Position numbers and translations under genes: made by a program
Assembly (NCBI RefSeq): GCF_022605165.1
Contig: NC_063068.1
Coordinates: forward strand, 2,728,001 to 2,792,000
DNA length: 64,000 nt
Source of the DNA: Purpureocillium takamizusanense
Taxonomy: Eukaryota > Ascomycota > Sordariomycetes > Hypocreales > Ophiocordycipitaceae
Direction: 5' to 3'
Notes under the pieces: model-generated
Told to the model about the DNA's origin: nothing
Database searches by the model: none
What the model saw: the letters and a program-made list of their open reading frames with translations, nothing else
Shown here: piece by piece, positions 11,044 to 22,279 of the stretch
Layout of the letters: each line of letters begins with the position of its first letter
How positions within the stretch are numbered: the stretch's first letter is position 1

Positions 11044-12281
11044 ATGTCGAATCGAACGTTGACGTCGGCCCTCAGGTCGCTGGGCCGCCGCCGCGGGACT
11101 GTATCAGCACTGGTGCCCTGCCAATCGAGGCAATTCAGCGCCTCGCGTGCCCACGGTCCGTCTTTATGATGCTCCTCGAGCCGACTCTCTCGATCCTGGA
11201 CTGACGAGCCGTTAAAACAGGTGTCAGGGCCGTATTCGGCGAGACTGACAACAGCGACCTCAATGAAGTCCTTCGTACGATACAAGAGAAGATCATTCTC
11301 CCCGCATACCTCCCCAATAAGCAGCGCAAGCTGGTCTTCGACCCTAAGATGCGCTCCTACCTGCAGCAGAACCCGGTCGTCATCGAGGTCGAGGGTCTAG
11401 AGCACAAGTTCTCCTCCATCGACCGCTTCAAGGGCATCGAGAACTCCAAAGTGATCCTGGCCAAGGCTCTCGAAAATATGCACACGGGCGAAGACTGGGC
11501 GAACCTCGGCACTCTGCTGGCCGGGTACAAGAAGGCCGGCATCAAGCTCAAACCCGACCATTGGGGCAAGGTAGTGCGCGTCGCCGGCTCACGCGGTCAC
11601 ATTTACGTCATCATCGAGTGCGCCAAGCAGTCTGACAAGACCGGCCTGCTGCTGACGAACCGTGAGACCGTCGTGAGCGTGCTCGCCTTCGTCAACGGTA
11701 AGATCGCCACGAACCCCGGGGGTGTGGCCGAGGCTCGGCAGGCGCTGCGGTGGGCGGAATTGGTGCTGGATCTGCTTCAGCGGCCGGAGCACATGCTTCA
11801 GACAGTGCGGCCACGCGACAGGCTGCACTTTTCGCGCGTCGTTCGGGGCCTGGTTCTGTTCGCACGATCCTCGGCCGTCAAGGCCGAGCAGGATGCAGGA
11901 GAGGCCGTGGAGCAGGACATGGCTCTGTTACGGGAAGAGGTGACCTTGCTCGAATCTTTATGGGAAGGCAATGCGCCTCAGGTCTTGGCGACTCTGGAGG
12001 ATTTCGCCAAGCTCAATCCGACGCCTGAGAGGAGCAGCGGCACGCGGGTGCCGCAGGCACTCAGTGGTAGTTCATACGTACAGGTGCTGGCGCAGAACAT
12101 CAAGGGCATCCAGACAACGCGGGATCTACTCGGCGACGAGGCCAAGAGCCTGGCACCCGTCCAGGACGCTCTCGAGGAGCACCTTGGAGAGTTTGTGCAG
12201 ACAGCGCCAGGAAGGGTCAAGGGGTGGGAGGACGAGTACGAAAAGGTGGTGGGCAAGCGGCCGAGCTGGTCAAGCGCCTGA
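11044..12281 (+). CDS. Conserved fungal mitochondrial protein of unknown function
   Basis: Exon 1 (11044-11155) and exon 2 (11221-12281) are joined over a 65-bp intron (GTCCGT...AAAACAG, CTGAC branch) to give 390 aa; the junction reads RAHGVRAVFGE. The first 38 residues, rich in Arg/Ser and ending SRQFSASRAHG, look like a mitochondrial presequence with a cleavage site. The body is mostly alpha-helical, with paired amphipathic helices (for example WANLGTLLAGYKKAG and WGKVVRVAGSRGHIY) that recall PPR-like or ribosome-associated helical proteins, but I cannot assign a family. The divergent arrangement with bL19m suggests co-regulation with mitochondrial translation; that is inference. Its 3' end converges with cysteine synthase, 90 bp away. 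Confidence 0.82.
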
Positions 12282-12371
12282 GGGACGCGAGGGACTGTGT
12301 AAATTCTAACCCATTTTTGTACAACATACAAAGGCATCAAAGCGACGACCAGACTGACACAACCCAGCCGT

Positions 12372-13586
12372 CTATGGCAGCACTATATATTTTTCCAGGT
12401 GTTTGGGGATCGCACCGAGTAGCTTCTTCTCGGACAGCCACTTGCGGGAGAAGAGGCGGTCGGCGTAGCGGTAGGCACCGTCGCAGAGCATTGTCACAAC
12501 GGTGTGTCCCTTGCCGAGCTTCTCAGCCACCTCCTTGGCGGCGACGACATTGAGAGACGAGCTGGCGCCAAGGTAGAGCCCCTCCTCGTCGAGGCAGCGG
12601 TAGACCATCTCGATGCTCTTCTCGTCCGAGATGTGCAGCGAGCCGTCGACAAGGCCAATGTCGGGCTGCAGGTTGTCCGTGATGCGGCCCTGGCCGATAC
12701 CCTCGGTGATGCTCGACCCCGTGCGCTCAATCAGCTTGCCGCCGGAGCTGATGTACGAGTGCAGCACGCTGCCGGGCGGGTCGGCGAGGAAGCTCTTGAC
12801 GCGGCCGCCTGACGCGTCCTTGAGGTAGCGCGTGACGCCGGCAAGGGTGCCCGCCGTGCCGGTGGCGCAGGTGAAGGCGTCGACGCGGCCCCCGGTCTGC
12901 GCCCAGATCTCGGGCCCCGTCGTCTCGATGTGCGCGCGGCGGTTGGCCGTGTTGTCGAACTGGTTCGTCCAGACGGCGTTGTCGAGGCGCTCGGCGTGCC
13001 GGCGCGCCTGGTGGTTGTAGTTTTGCGGGTTGTCAAAGGCGACGGCGGGCACGGGGTACACCTCGGCGCCCAACAGGCGCAGCAGGTCGATCTTGCCCTG
13101 CGACTGCGTGTCGGGCATGTAGATGACGAGCTTGTATCCGCGCGACCGGCACACGTGCGCCAGCCCGATGCCCGTGTTGCCCGCCGTGCCCTCCACCACG
13201 GTGCCCCCCGGCCGCAGGAGCCCGCGCTCCTCGGCGTCCTTGACCACGTACAGCGCCGCCCGGTCCTTGACGGACCCGCCGGGGTTCATGAACTCGGCCT
13301 TGCCCAGCACCTCGCAGCCCGTCTCATCGGAGAGCCGGTTGAGGCGGATGAGGGGCGTGTTGCCGATGGCTGCGAACGAACGAACGAACCCCCTCGACGT
13401 TAGCGACCGATACTACCTCGGCGAGTTCGCCGCCGGGTATACGGCGAAAGGGGGGGACGACGGCAACGCACCTCCTGTCAGCCCCTTGGCGATGCCCTGC
13501 GCCTTGGACACGGCCAGCGTGTACGCGCTCGGCTCTGCTGCCTTGGCCGCGGCCACGGCCAGCCTCCGCGCGCTGTGTCGGAACAT
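12372..13586 (-). CDS. Cysteine synthase-like PLP enzyme, probably mitochondrial
   Basis: Exons 13586-13472 and 13369-12372 join across a 102-bp intron (GTGCGT...TTCGCAG) to give 370 aa. The junction restores [15 protein letters not shown], a hallmark of the family. The PLP-binding lysine lies in [11 protein letters not shown], the asparagine loop is [12 protein letters not shown], and the phosphate-binding loop is [10 protein letters not shown]. It belongs to the fold-type II beta family (O-acetylserine sulfhydrylase / cysteine synthase). The basic N-terminus ([17 protein letters not shown]) suggests import into mitochondria, as in the Cys12-type fungal enzymes. Filamentous fungi often have several such paralogs, so this may not be the main assimilatory enzyme. 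Wrong-frame readings on the opposite strand are GC-rich shadows. Confidence 0.9.
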
Positions 13587-14340
13587 GATGGCTTGGTCGC
13601 GCAGGAGTGAGCGTGACCGTAACCGTAGCGGATTTGGAAGCTACAGATGTCGTCAATTGGGTATGTTGAGCCTTCGTAAAGCCGCTCAGAGGACGTGCCG
13701 GGCGTTGGAGTCGCAGAAGAGACCGATGAGCCCGAGAGGCGTGGAAGAGCTGCGAATAGAGGACGTCGGTAGAAGGAAAGCATGGAGTTACATGGTGGTG
13801 GGGAGCCACAGGCGGAATCAATCAATACAGGGCGTAATCACGTCATTTACAGGGACCCAATGGCAAGTGCGCCAGTATCCGTGCCAATAGCACTACTCTT
13901 TATTTATCACCCCCGCCATCGTGCATCCCTTCTATCCATTCTTCAAGGAACTACGACGGGCGTTTAGGTATAAAGTTCTCATGGGAGCCCCGTTATTCGG
14001 ACTCTCTATTTACCCCAACCCCTCCCAATCACGCATCCACGGATGTAAATCTGGGACCGATAATGCGGCGTTTGCCCAGTATCGCGTACCGGAGGCGTCT
14101 TCCGCCAGTAATGACACCATATTTGGCGTAGCTTCCTTCGAAGGCGCAAGCTTAATGTCATGCAGATAGTCCCCCTGGCATTTGTCGCCAAGCAGGCGGA
14201 CCTCCAGCATGCCACGAACTCTTCGATACCTAAGGCTCTTCACCCGCTTCTTCCTTGCCGGATACCAGATAAATGAATGGTATTCCCGAATATAGTCGGC
14301 TTCCAAGCTCGGCTAAAGGTCTGGTTCGACGCACTGCTCT
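13587..14340. other. Intergenic upstream of cysteine synthase
   Basis: Holds the presumed promoter of cysteine synthase. A 98-codon frame on the minus strand (14306-14010) is open but shows no family signature, and I do not call it a gene. Confidence 0.5.
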
Positions 14341-15330
14341 CTCGTTTGCCTAAATGGACGCCAAGCTAGTGTTATAGACGAAGCATCCTAGAGTTTGCAA
14401 TCGAAACGGCATCGGAGAAGATCGGCGCGAGTAACTTGATCTAATAATGCAGTATAGCAAGCTGTCTTCTCAAAGTCTAGGAAAGACTATTCTGATCTAA
14501 TCTAGGCTAATACTATTAGATCGGGCGGTGCTAGAGACCCATAACTATATTTCTCAATATAAGTATGCGTATATCGTCGAATCTAGCCCGTAACCGAGAT
14601 ATCTCTAAGTAGCAAAAGAGCGAGCTACTAGAGTGCGACCTTCGGCCGATGCGAAGTAAAGGTTTTCACCGGAATTTCTAGCCGCTTCGCCTTAATTATT
14701 AAGTCTAAGGTATCTATAATTGCAGCAAGCATAGGCTCATAAGGTTACAATCGATATCTAGCTACTAGAAGATGCTCTACAAAATCGATCCCAGTAATGG
14801 CGGGTATAGGCTAAGGGTCATGAAGTATTATAAGTCCCGCGCCAACCGGCGGGTACCAACCTAGTCAGTATCGTTAAGCCCGTTAGAATCGTTCCTAATA
14901 AGGTGAGGAGGGGGAAATTATAGGCGAAGACCCATGAACCCATAGAATGGGAGGGAGCATTAGTGCTGCTAAGAATACCGCCTTGTACGGCGGCAGTACT
15001 GTGTAGTTCTGTTCAGCTCGATCCTCCTCTATTCCGAGACCGCATAGCCGGTAAAGCTCGAGCAAAACTCAAGCGCTTCCGAGGAGTTTAATGCGGCCAA
15101 GGCCTCCTCAGCCGGTGCTGGAGCCGAGAGAGCAATTCCTACCTTTATATCCATGGTAGCGGCCCATGGTGGTAATAACCTTCCCGGGGCGCTCTAACCT
15201 AGGTAAGGACATAAGACTGCACAGAGCCACCTTATAAGCGTAGGCGACGTACCGTCAAGATATAACGTCGGCTACCGGGGTATACCTCCTCTCTATGGTC
15301 GTAATCTACGGGAGCAATATTGCACGGGTC
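14340..15330. repeat. AT-rich, TpA-rich block, possible RIP-degraded transposable element
   Basis: Composition changes sharply here. The sequence is rich in TAG, CTA and TAT, carries stops in every frame and lacks any long open frame, unlike all flanking DNA. This is what repeat-induced point mutation leaves behind in old transposons of Sordariomycetes. I cannot identify the element type, and I see no clear terminal repeats or target-site duplication. Confidence 0.45.
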
Positions 15331-16060
15331 GTCCCTACAGCTCGAGAAGCCGGGCAGAGAGTACGCATGGCCAACACAATGTCAAGATAGCGGTGCTATT
15401 CCTTATCGTTGACGGTATGCCCATATGGCATGTTGCGGCCTCTACGGAAATATCGCAGGGAACGGAATCCCGATAACCTAGGCAGAAAGTAACGCGACGA
15501 CCGGAAGCAAGTGCAGGGTCCCACTCATGGCCGGTTGCAGTCGCACTTGTATGAAGTGATTCGCGAGAGCGCTGGCGAAGATGCCAGCGTGGTCTTCTAT
15601 GTAGAATACTGGTACGAGGCAGCTTGGATGGTGGGCGAGCGACTACGACTGCGTGAGTGAGGCCAGCAGGGCTGGCAGGGTCGTCGGTGCAGCCATGGAG
15701 GGACTTTGTGCGCGCCGGCGGCGTGGGTTGGAGGGGGAGGGGGGTTGCGACGATGGCAATGGAATGGTTGATTCGGACGGAGGTGCAGTGGTAAATTCGA
15801 GGCTTGACAGCTGGCCTGGACCCACTTGGGTGGGTGCAAAATGGTGGCCACTGGACAGTCACGAGACCCCAGGACAACACTAATCTATGCACCCCAAGAA
15901 GATGGACTCGCGTACTGTAGTCAAAGAACCTCGATTTTATGGTCAGAAGGCCGAAGATTCGGGATATAATAGCTACGAGGAGAAAGTCTCATATTGAAGT
16001 AGACTATGAAAAGTAAGCTTCCTCCGCCCTTACCCTTTGACCTGGTACTGATGTCTGTCG
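15331..16060. other. Intergenic, possible continuation of degraded element
   Basis: A minus-strand open frame (15892-15335) has a Pro/Ser-rich, gag-like look but no recognisable domain. Composition returns toward the genome average. No gene is supported. Confidence 0.35.
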
Positions 16061-16080
16061 TGACGTGGACGTGACTGCAC

Positions 16081-16345
16081 GGTGTAGGTGTGTGAGCGTG
16101 TGCTACAGAACCAGGGTCGAGTCTGCTAACTGTGTATGTGATTGTGTATATGTGTGTGTTACAGAACCACAGTCGAGACTGATTACCGTGTGTGTGTGTG
16201 TGTGTATGTGTGTGCGTGTGCTACAGAACCAGAGTCGAGACTGCTAACTGTGTGTGTAACTGTGTATATGTGTGTGTTACAGAACCACAGTCGAGACTGA
16301 TTACCGTGTGTGTGTGCGTGTGTGTGTATGCTTCAGAGCCGAGTT
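16081..16345 (+). repeat. Minisatellite, 118-bp period, with GT-rich spacers
   Basis: CTACAGAACCAG recurs at 16103 and 16221, and TTACAGAACCACAGTCGAG at about 16159 and 16277, a spacing of 118 bp in both cases. Each 118-bp unit is itself two related halves of about 58 bp. The halves share ACAGAACCA..GTCGAG..CTG and are separated by GTGTGT runs. A fifth, degraded half begins near 16329. Confidence 0.85.
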
Positions 16346-16420
16346 AGTACTGATAACAACTTGACTACTCGACTACTCAACTACTCCACTGCTTGGCCTC
16401 TCGCCTGCCTAACTGCTACC

Positions 16421-16525
16421 CTAAATGCTTGACTGCCTGACTGCTACCTTGAATGCTGGCTTGACTGACTCCTGCCTTGGCCGCTGGCTTGACTGCCAGC
16501 TTGACTGCCAGCTTGACTGCTAGAT
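16421..16525 (+). repeat. Short degenerate tandem repeat of GCTTGACTG type
   Basis: GCTTGACTGCC-like units recur irregularly, best between 16486 and 16522, where an 11-base unit (GCTTGACTGCC/A) repeats three times. The block follows the minisatellite directly. Confidence 0.6.
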
Positions 16526-17137
16526 CGAAGGCTAGATTGTCTGCTGGAGTTTCTAACTAGTAGTCAGTCTAGCAGTCGATGCACTGTAAATGCTATATTT
16601 CTGGTGGCTAACGGCGGCGCTGATATGATGCGATACGGGCCCGTATACTTCAGACGCATGTAGCCTCGTGCGCATCTTACGCTCCCCACCGATGAACCCG
16701 ATTACATCAACGATCAACGAGGGTTATCAATGCGCGATTATTTCATACAAGATTACCGCAACCTATGTGTGCATGTCGCACTCTCTATGGTGCATACGAC
16801 TATGCGTGCAACACGGCTGGTAGCTCACCCCGTATAAGATGTACGCGCATACTATGAGCTGCGGTCGACTGCATTGGGAGTCAACAGGACACAAAATGTT
16901 GGAACCGGTCAGACCCCATCGCAACGCTCTTGCCGTGTTCTGCAGATCTTGCACGTCTCATGACTGCCTCAAAGGCACGTCAGAGTGGAGGCAGAGTTAG
17001 AGTGGAGGTAGAGTTCCGGTCCATAAAGTGGTCGAAGTTCCTTCGCGCCACATCACATCTGGGTCAATGCAACTGCAGCCACTTGTGCCACTTCTCTCTT
17101 ACCAAATCATCGTATACACTTTGCCTCTGGAGACAAA
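16526..17137. other. Upstream region of the solitary P450
   Basis: Moderately AT-rich and non-coding. A short duplicated purine-rich stretch (AGAGTGGAGG...) occurs near 16982-17010. It presumably contains the promoter of the P450 at 17138. Confidence 0.45.
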
Positions 17138-18909
17138 ATGCCTTTGGTTTCTGCGGCCATATCTGAGATTCAAGCCCGAATTCTCACAATTGATTCCGAT
17201 AGAAACCGTCTCTACCTATCTTTTGTTCTGCTAGGCTCCCTCCTCTGCTTGACTTTTTACCTGGCATCTCCCTCCCGTGCGTCCCCTCTGAAGCAGTTCT
17301 CGGGCCCATATGGCTGGCCCATAGTTGGAAACTTTCTGTCAATCTACCGTCAGCGCACAGAGAAGATATACTTGGAGTGGGCATCCAAGCATGGAGACGT
17401 GTTCAAGATTCATCTTGGGTACACACCCGCCCTGGTGATCAATTCTGCGGCTTCCGCAAAAGAAATTCTTGGACGAAACTCGCAAGCTGTGGCATCGCGA
17501 CCCTCCTTTTACACGTTCCACACTGTAAGGCCCAGTTACCCAACATGAGTTTGAACAGGCGACTAAAACAGGACAAGATTGTCTCCAAGGATTTAGGAAC
17601 TACTATTGGCGCCTCAAAGCTCAACAGCAGCCTGAAGCACACCCGCAAAGAGATTGCGTCGGAAGGGAGTAAGCCAGCACTTAAAACGCGCCTGCGCGAT
17701 ATTGACCTAGAGACGCGTCATTTGATGCGGGATCTCGTCACGCATTGCGATGCTGGCCAAACCCCGGTTGATATGTACATGTTCATCTCAAGGCTGGGGC
17801 TGAGCCTGATGATGACGTTATGTTACGGCCGGCGAATGCACCTCGACGACCCTCTCACGGCCGAGATCATCGATGTGGAAGACCAACTCCTAGGCCTACG
17901 CAGCCCCTCGGGAAATTACCTTGACTATTTACCATTTCTGCGTAAATTGCCGTCTACTCCACTCGCCCGGAGAGCCGCGAGTCTAAGAGACCGCCGAGAT
18001 GCATATGTGTTGAGATTGAAAGAGGAGGTTGACGAGAAAATCACGATGGGCACATACGTCCCATGCCTTTACACCAAAAATCACTTTAGCCCCCATCCAC
18101 TCAGCTCTAGCGAAGTGTCAATGATTCTGGTTACCCTTGTGTCGTCAGGGCTCGCGACGGCGACGAACACGGTGCGATGGTGTATGACGCTGCTAGCAAC
18201 TCGACCGGACCTGCAAGACGCCGCCTACAAGGCAATCCGTGAAGTATACCCGACCGACCGGGAGGCTTTTGAAGCCATTGTGAAAGACGAAGAAGAGGTC
18301 CCTTATATCTCCGCGCTTGTACGCGAGACTCTTCGGTATGGCAATTTCTACCTGCCAGCTCTGCATAATTGCTCGGCCGACAGCATGATGCCCAACTAAC
18401 GCGATCCCTAGTGTATATTCTCCAGCGAGGGTCTCTCTTCCCCGAGCCAGTGTGCAAGAATTTCAGTACCAAGGAAAGACCGTCCCGGCCGATGTCATGA
18501 TCATTCACAATGCTTGGGGTTGCAATATGGGTAGGTGTACCTCGAGCGTGTGTGGATGAGTAGAGACGTGCTGATATTGATATTGTTGGAAGATCCCCGT
18601 GCATATGGCGATCCAGAAATCTTTCGCCCTGAGCGGTGGATTGAGAATCCCGACCTCCCACTGTTCAGCTTCGGGCTAGGCTATCGCATGTGCCCCTCAC
18701 TGCACTTTGCGCTTCGGGAAGTTTACACGATGTTGATGCGAATCATCGTGACATTTTCAGTTTCAGGCGCTGGGGTTCTTGATCCCCACCCAATATCGGG
18801 CTGCGGATCGGCACCGAATCTTGTCACGGGGCCGGAAAACGCAAAACTATTCCTTAAACCCAGGGACAGCAGCGGCATCGAAAGCATCCTAGCCTCTTAC
18901 GACGACTAG
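17138..18909 (+). CDS. Cytochrome P450, CYP504-like (phenylacetate hydroxylase type)
   Basis: At first sight this looks broken, but four exons (17138-17524, 17572-18335, 18412-18530, 18593-18909) with introns of 47, 76 and 62 bp give a continuous 528-aa protein. Junctions read TFHT-DKIVS, ETLR-VYSP and GCNMD-PRAYG. Features in order: membrane anchor (SFVLLGSLLCLTFYLA), SGPYGWPIVGNFL, SRPSFYTFHT, I-helix SSGLATATNT, ExxR (ETLR), PRASVQEFQYQGKTVP, FRPERW, and heme loop FGLGYRMCPS with the axial cysteine. The pattern matches the fungal phenylacetate/3-hydroxyphenylacetate hydroxylases, ER enzymes of aromatic acid breakdown. The usual glycine after the heme cysteine (CxG) is serine. It sits alone beside the AT-rich island, so lineage-specific duplication or transfer is possible. 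Confidence 0.85.
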
Positions 18910-19382
18910 GATTGTCGAGAAGCATTACTTATCCCTTTTTAGATTGTAAACTCGTTGCTCGTATTGAGACATGGCAGTGGACGGAACAATCGCTCGGAAA
19001 TTTGTCTTCGAGGGGGGCTATGGCTTAACGAAATGCCGCAACAAAGACGGCCGGGCTTCGTTCTAGTTTGTTATCAACTCGCGGATCTCTTAATACGAAG
19101 GGCAGTTGAGATACGGGGGCCGCCCCAGTGGGCTATGCCTGTGGCTCTGAGGTCCAAACCTGGCAAATTGGCCGGAGTCCCGCAAGAAATCGTTTTAAAT
19201 GAGCCCGTGCAATAGCATTCCATGTCATGCATGGTTTATTACCTACGTAGACAATCATAACGTTAGTAACTCAGTATCCAATTTTATATGCGAACGTTGG
19301 AGCAACCCCGCTTGTTCTGCCATGCTACAGTGCTCATACATATGCCCCAACCCTGCCCGTCCCGGAAGCCGCCTACCACAAC
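18910..19382. other. Intergenic between converging gene ends
   Basis: 3' flanks of the P450 and the RING-ZZ-SH3 gene. Nothing recognisable. Confidence 0.6.
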
Positions 19383-22279
19383 TCAAGGGCCCGGCTCCGA
19401 CGTCCGGACGTACGGCGCCGGGAACAATCCTTTCGCGCCCATGTATGTTCCGAAAAACCAGTCCCCGTTGACATCCTCAATCTCCCTCACTTCGGCCCCT
19501 TTGGGGAAAAGCAGCTCGTCCCCCGCCTCTTCCTTCGGGTACCACGACCAGCTGGCGTGTGCTCTCAGGCCCAATCCGCCGTCTGGCGGAAAACTTCGTG
19601 TGTACGTGACCGAACCGGCGGCGTCCGGAGCCGTTACCGCGACATCCTTGGTAACGAGTCGCTCCCACGTCTCGTCCCCTCTCCGCCAGGACCATGTCTG
19701 CAGTCCTTGATCCGCATGCTCCGGGCCTTCGTATGGCTCCGATCGCAGCACCCGTCCCCCGACAATGTCTCGCTCGACAAATCTCCACTGCCCGACCTTG
19801 CCATCCACGAACCCAATAACCGCCATCCGATGTCCGTTCAGGCATCTCCGCCAGCCGGAATGACCATTCTCAGCGCTAATTCGCCCTTGACCAACAAGAT
19901 TATTGTAGCACGAAGCGCAAATATCGTAGTCCCCCGGCGGTGCGTCTGGTACCAAGACGCTCGTGCAGCTGAAACAGTGATATCGCACCTGTAGCGGCGA
20001 AATGCCGTCCTGGCAAACGTCACATCTCGTCCGGAATGTAAGGGGCTTAAACGGTCCAATGCTGGTCGCCTGGGGTCCCAATAGCACCGTTGCCGCCGGT
20101 GGCCTGCCGGGTGAACGCGGGCTCCTAGGCCGGTTAAGCGACTGCGAGGCTTCATGCGTCAAAGGTAAGAGCATATGAGTGCAGGATCTACCCTGGTTGA
20201 CGCAGTCATTGCAGAAGCCCCAGTCTCCTTCGTTGCAAATATCGCAGCGCCAGTAACAATTGTTCGTCCAAGCAGAGCACTTGGCACAAAACGTGCCAGT
20301 CTCCAGCCTGCCTCTCGGGTCGTCCGTTGTCAACGTCTTTCGTCCGTCTGCACCTCCAGGAACCGTTGGCGGTGGGAGGTACCGACAAGCAGTTAACATA
20401 TGAGGGGGCGCGAGCGATTCGTCCTGTCGTCGTGCCTTTTCCCACTTGGTCCACGCGCCGTACCCAAACCCGAACCAGTACAGACACCCTTTCCCGGCCC
20501 GATAACAGTCGAGGCACATGTTCCACTGCCCCCCCGAGCAAATCGCGCAGTTGTAGTGCACTTCGTATTCAATGTGTCCCTTGCCGCACCTTGAGCACGA
20601 AATGGACGGCTCAGGATACAGCTGAGACCTAGTCCGTTGGTGACCGTTCCCCCCCGGGCTGCTAACGGGGCTCGACACAGCCGAATGTACTACGGCCAGG
20701 TCACTAGGCCGGTGTGGTCGGAGTGGCTGTATTGTCATGGTATCCGACGAAGTTGTAGGGCGTTCTTCTGTTGTCGGATTCCAACGCGGTACGCGGCTCG
20801 CAAAGGAAGCATGATATCCCACAGTTGCCGAAGTCGGAAGCTCACTCGGAGTATTGGCCGTGACGGGAACCGATGGGGTGCTCGAGCTTCGGCCTTCGCT
20901 AAAGCTATGCCGACCAGTCGCCGGGTCCGACGTCCGCGTCCTGAGCGCCAGGTCGGTCTGCGATCGTGCGGCAGGGCGTGTGTCCGAAACAGTTGAGAAC
21001 ACAGGAGTCGTGGCGCTGCGGCTACCGCTGGCCGTTCTACTTCTCGTCCTTCTAGTCGCATTCCGCACGTCCAGTGTCGCTGCATTCGACGGCGGGGGCC
21101 TGCTGCGGTCTTCAGATTGAATGCTTCCGCTGGCTGATCGAGAGCCACTTCCAGGACGGCTGCTAGCCCGGGCCGTGCTCGGGGCCCGTAACCTTGAGTC
21201 GGATGCGTTGGGTTCTGCAGGCCGCGACCCTCCGTTCTGGGCACCTGCATTATTTCTCCTGACAGCTTCCAGTCGGGACCGTTCCCTTTGCCGACGTCGG
21301 TAGGCTTCGGTGATGCGGCGGGCCAGCTCGTCATCTCGAGTCAAGTCAATATTATCCAGATCTAAGCCATCTAGCAGGCCTTCTTCTTGAATCTGACGCG
21401 CAAAGTCTTCGATCTCCCTCTCAATGTCACGCTCTGTCATGTCTGCAGATCCGATCAACGATCTCAAAGACGTTTGATGTTCGACTTGGTGGTGGCCACT
21501 TTCGCTTCGGTCCCGTCGTCGTCGTTCTCTCTCCTCTGTTACATGGCCAGAACTTTGGCTAGCACCGTCGTCCCTGCGCGGTCGTCGGCTGCCTTCTCGT
21601 GTTCGTCGCGAATGACCATCTGCGCTCTGGTTCCGTGACGATCGCGACCGCCCATCGGCAGAACGGCTTTCCCCACGCCTACGAGGCCTCCGTGGTTGCG
21701 GGATGCCCGTAGTAGCTTCCCTCAAGCTCATCTCCCTGACCTCGTTAATAAGCCGTCTGTCTTCCTCCTCTTCCCGCTCCTCTTCAGCTGTCCGCTCTCG
21801 AGTAGCCACTTTCGGGAGCACCTGGTCGCCCGGCTTGTACTTCTTGGCCATTTCCTCCTTGTCTTGCGCAGAGCGCGATTTGGTCGGATTCGCCGCGACA
21901 TACATGTCGAGCAGAGTGACAACGGTGGCATTGTGCCTCGTGTCCCGCACGGCGCTTCGGCATGATGGGCAGGTAAAGATGGTGTCGGACGGTGATGGTG
22001 GGGTCGGTGACCTCGTTACTTTCGCAGCTTGAAAGCTAAACCACTCCTTGAGACAAGCTCCGCAGAAAGTGTGCAGGCAGTCGAGAAGAGTCAGAGGCTG
22101 GTAAAGGAGCTCGGTGCATATCTGCAGGCTCGCGGTCGCAAGGTCAGCAATCAGTCGGAGCTTCCAGGCGTGGGCCTGGGCATGGGAAGCGGGCGGGGTT
22201 CAGAAGTCCTGCTGGAGATAGTACATACAGAGCACGTCAGTTCCTTTTCCAGGTCCAGGCTGGGCTTTCGAGAATCCAT
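19383..22279 (-). CDS. RING finger, ZZ-type zinc finger and SH3 protein, putative E3 ligase
   Basis: Exon 1 (22279-22229, only 17 codons) and exon 2 (22121-19383) join across a 107-bp intron (GTATGT...CCTGCAG) to give 929 aa. The intron splits the first zinc knuckle; joined, it reads LTCSICTELLYQPLTLLDC, a normal C3HC4 RING at about residues 15-70, closing with CPSCR. The start is the second of two overlapping ATGs at 22279-22283; the first is in the wrong frame. A long basic, Arg/Ser-rich disordered region (about 100-330) follows. Then come two to three ZZ-like zinc modules (CSRCGKGH..CAICSGG; CAKCSAW..CDICNEGDW; CDVCQDG..HCFSC) and a C-terminal SH3 fold (HASWSWYPKEE...GDWFFGTYMGAKGLFPAPYV). 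The role is unknown; the architecture suggests a ubiquitin ligase with protein-binding modules. Confidence 0.88.

Noticed and set aside
12930..13890. Long plus-strand frames over cysteine synthase
   Set aside because: Shadows of the minus-strand PLP enzyme, whose motifs and splice junction are unambiguous.
14010..14306. 98-codon minus-strand frame near the AT-rich island
   Set aside because: Protein-like in parts (IWYPARKKRVKSLRYRR) but without family match or supporting splice signals; not strong enough to call.
17377..18399. Reading the plus-strand P450 as a truncated pseudogene ending at 18399
   Set aside because: The stop lies in a 76-bp intron (GTATGG...CTAG with CTAAC branch); removing three introns restores all P450 motifs.
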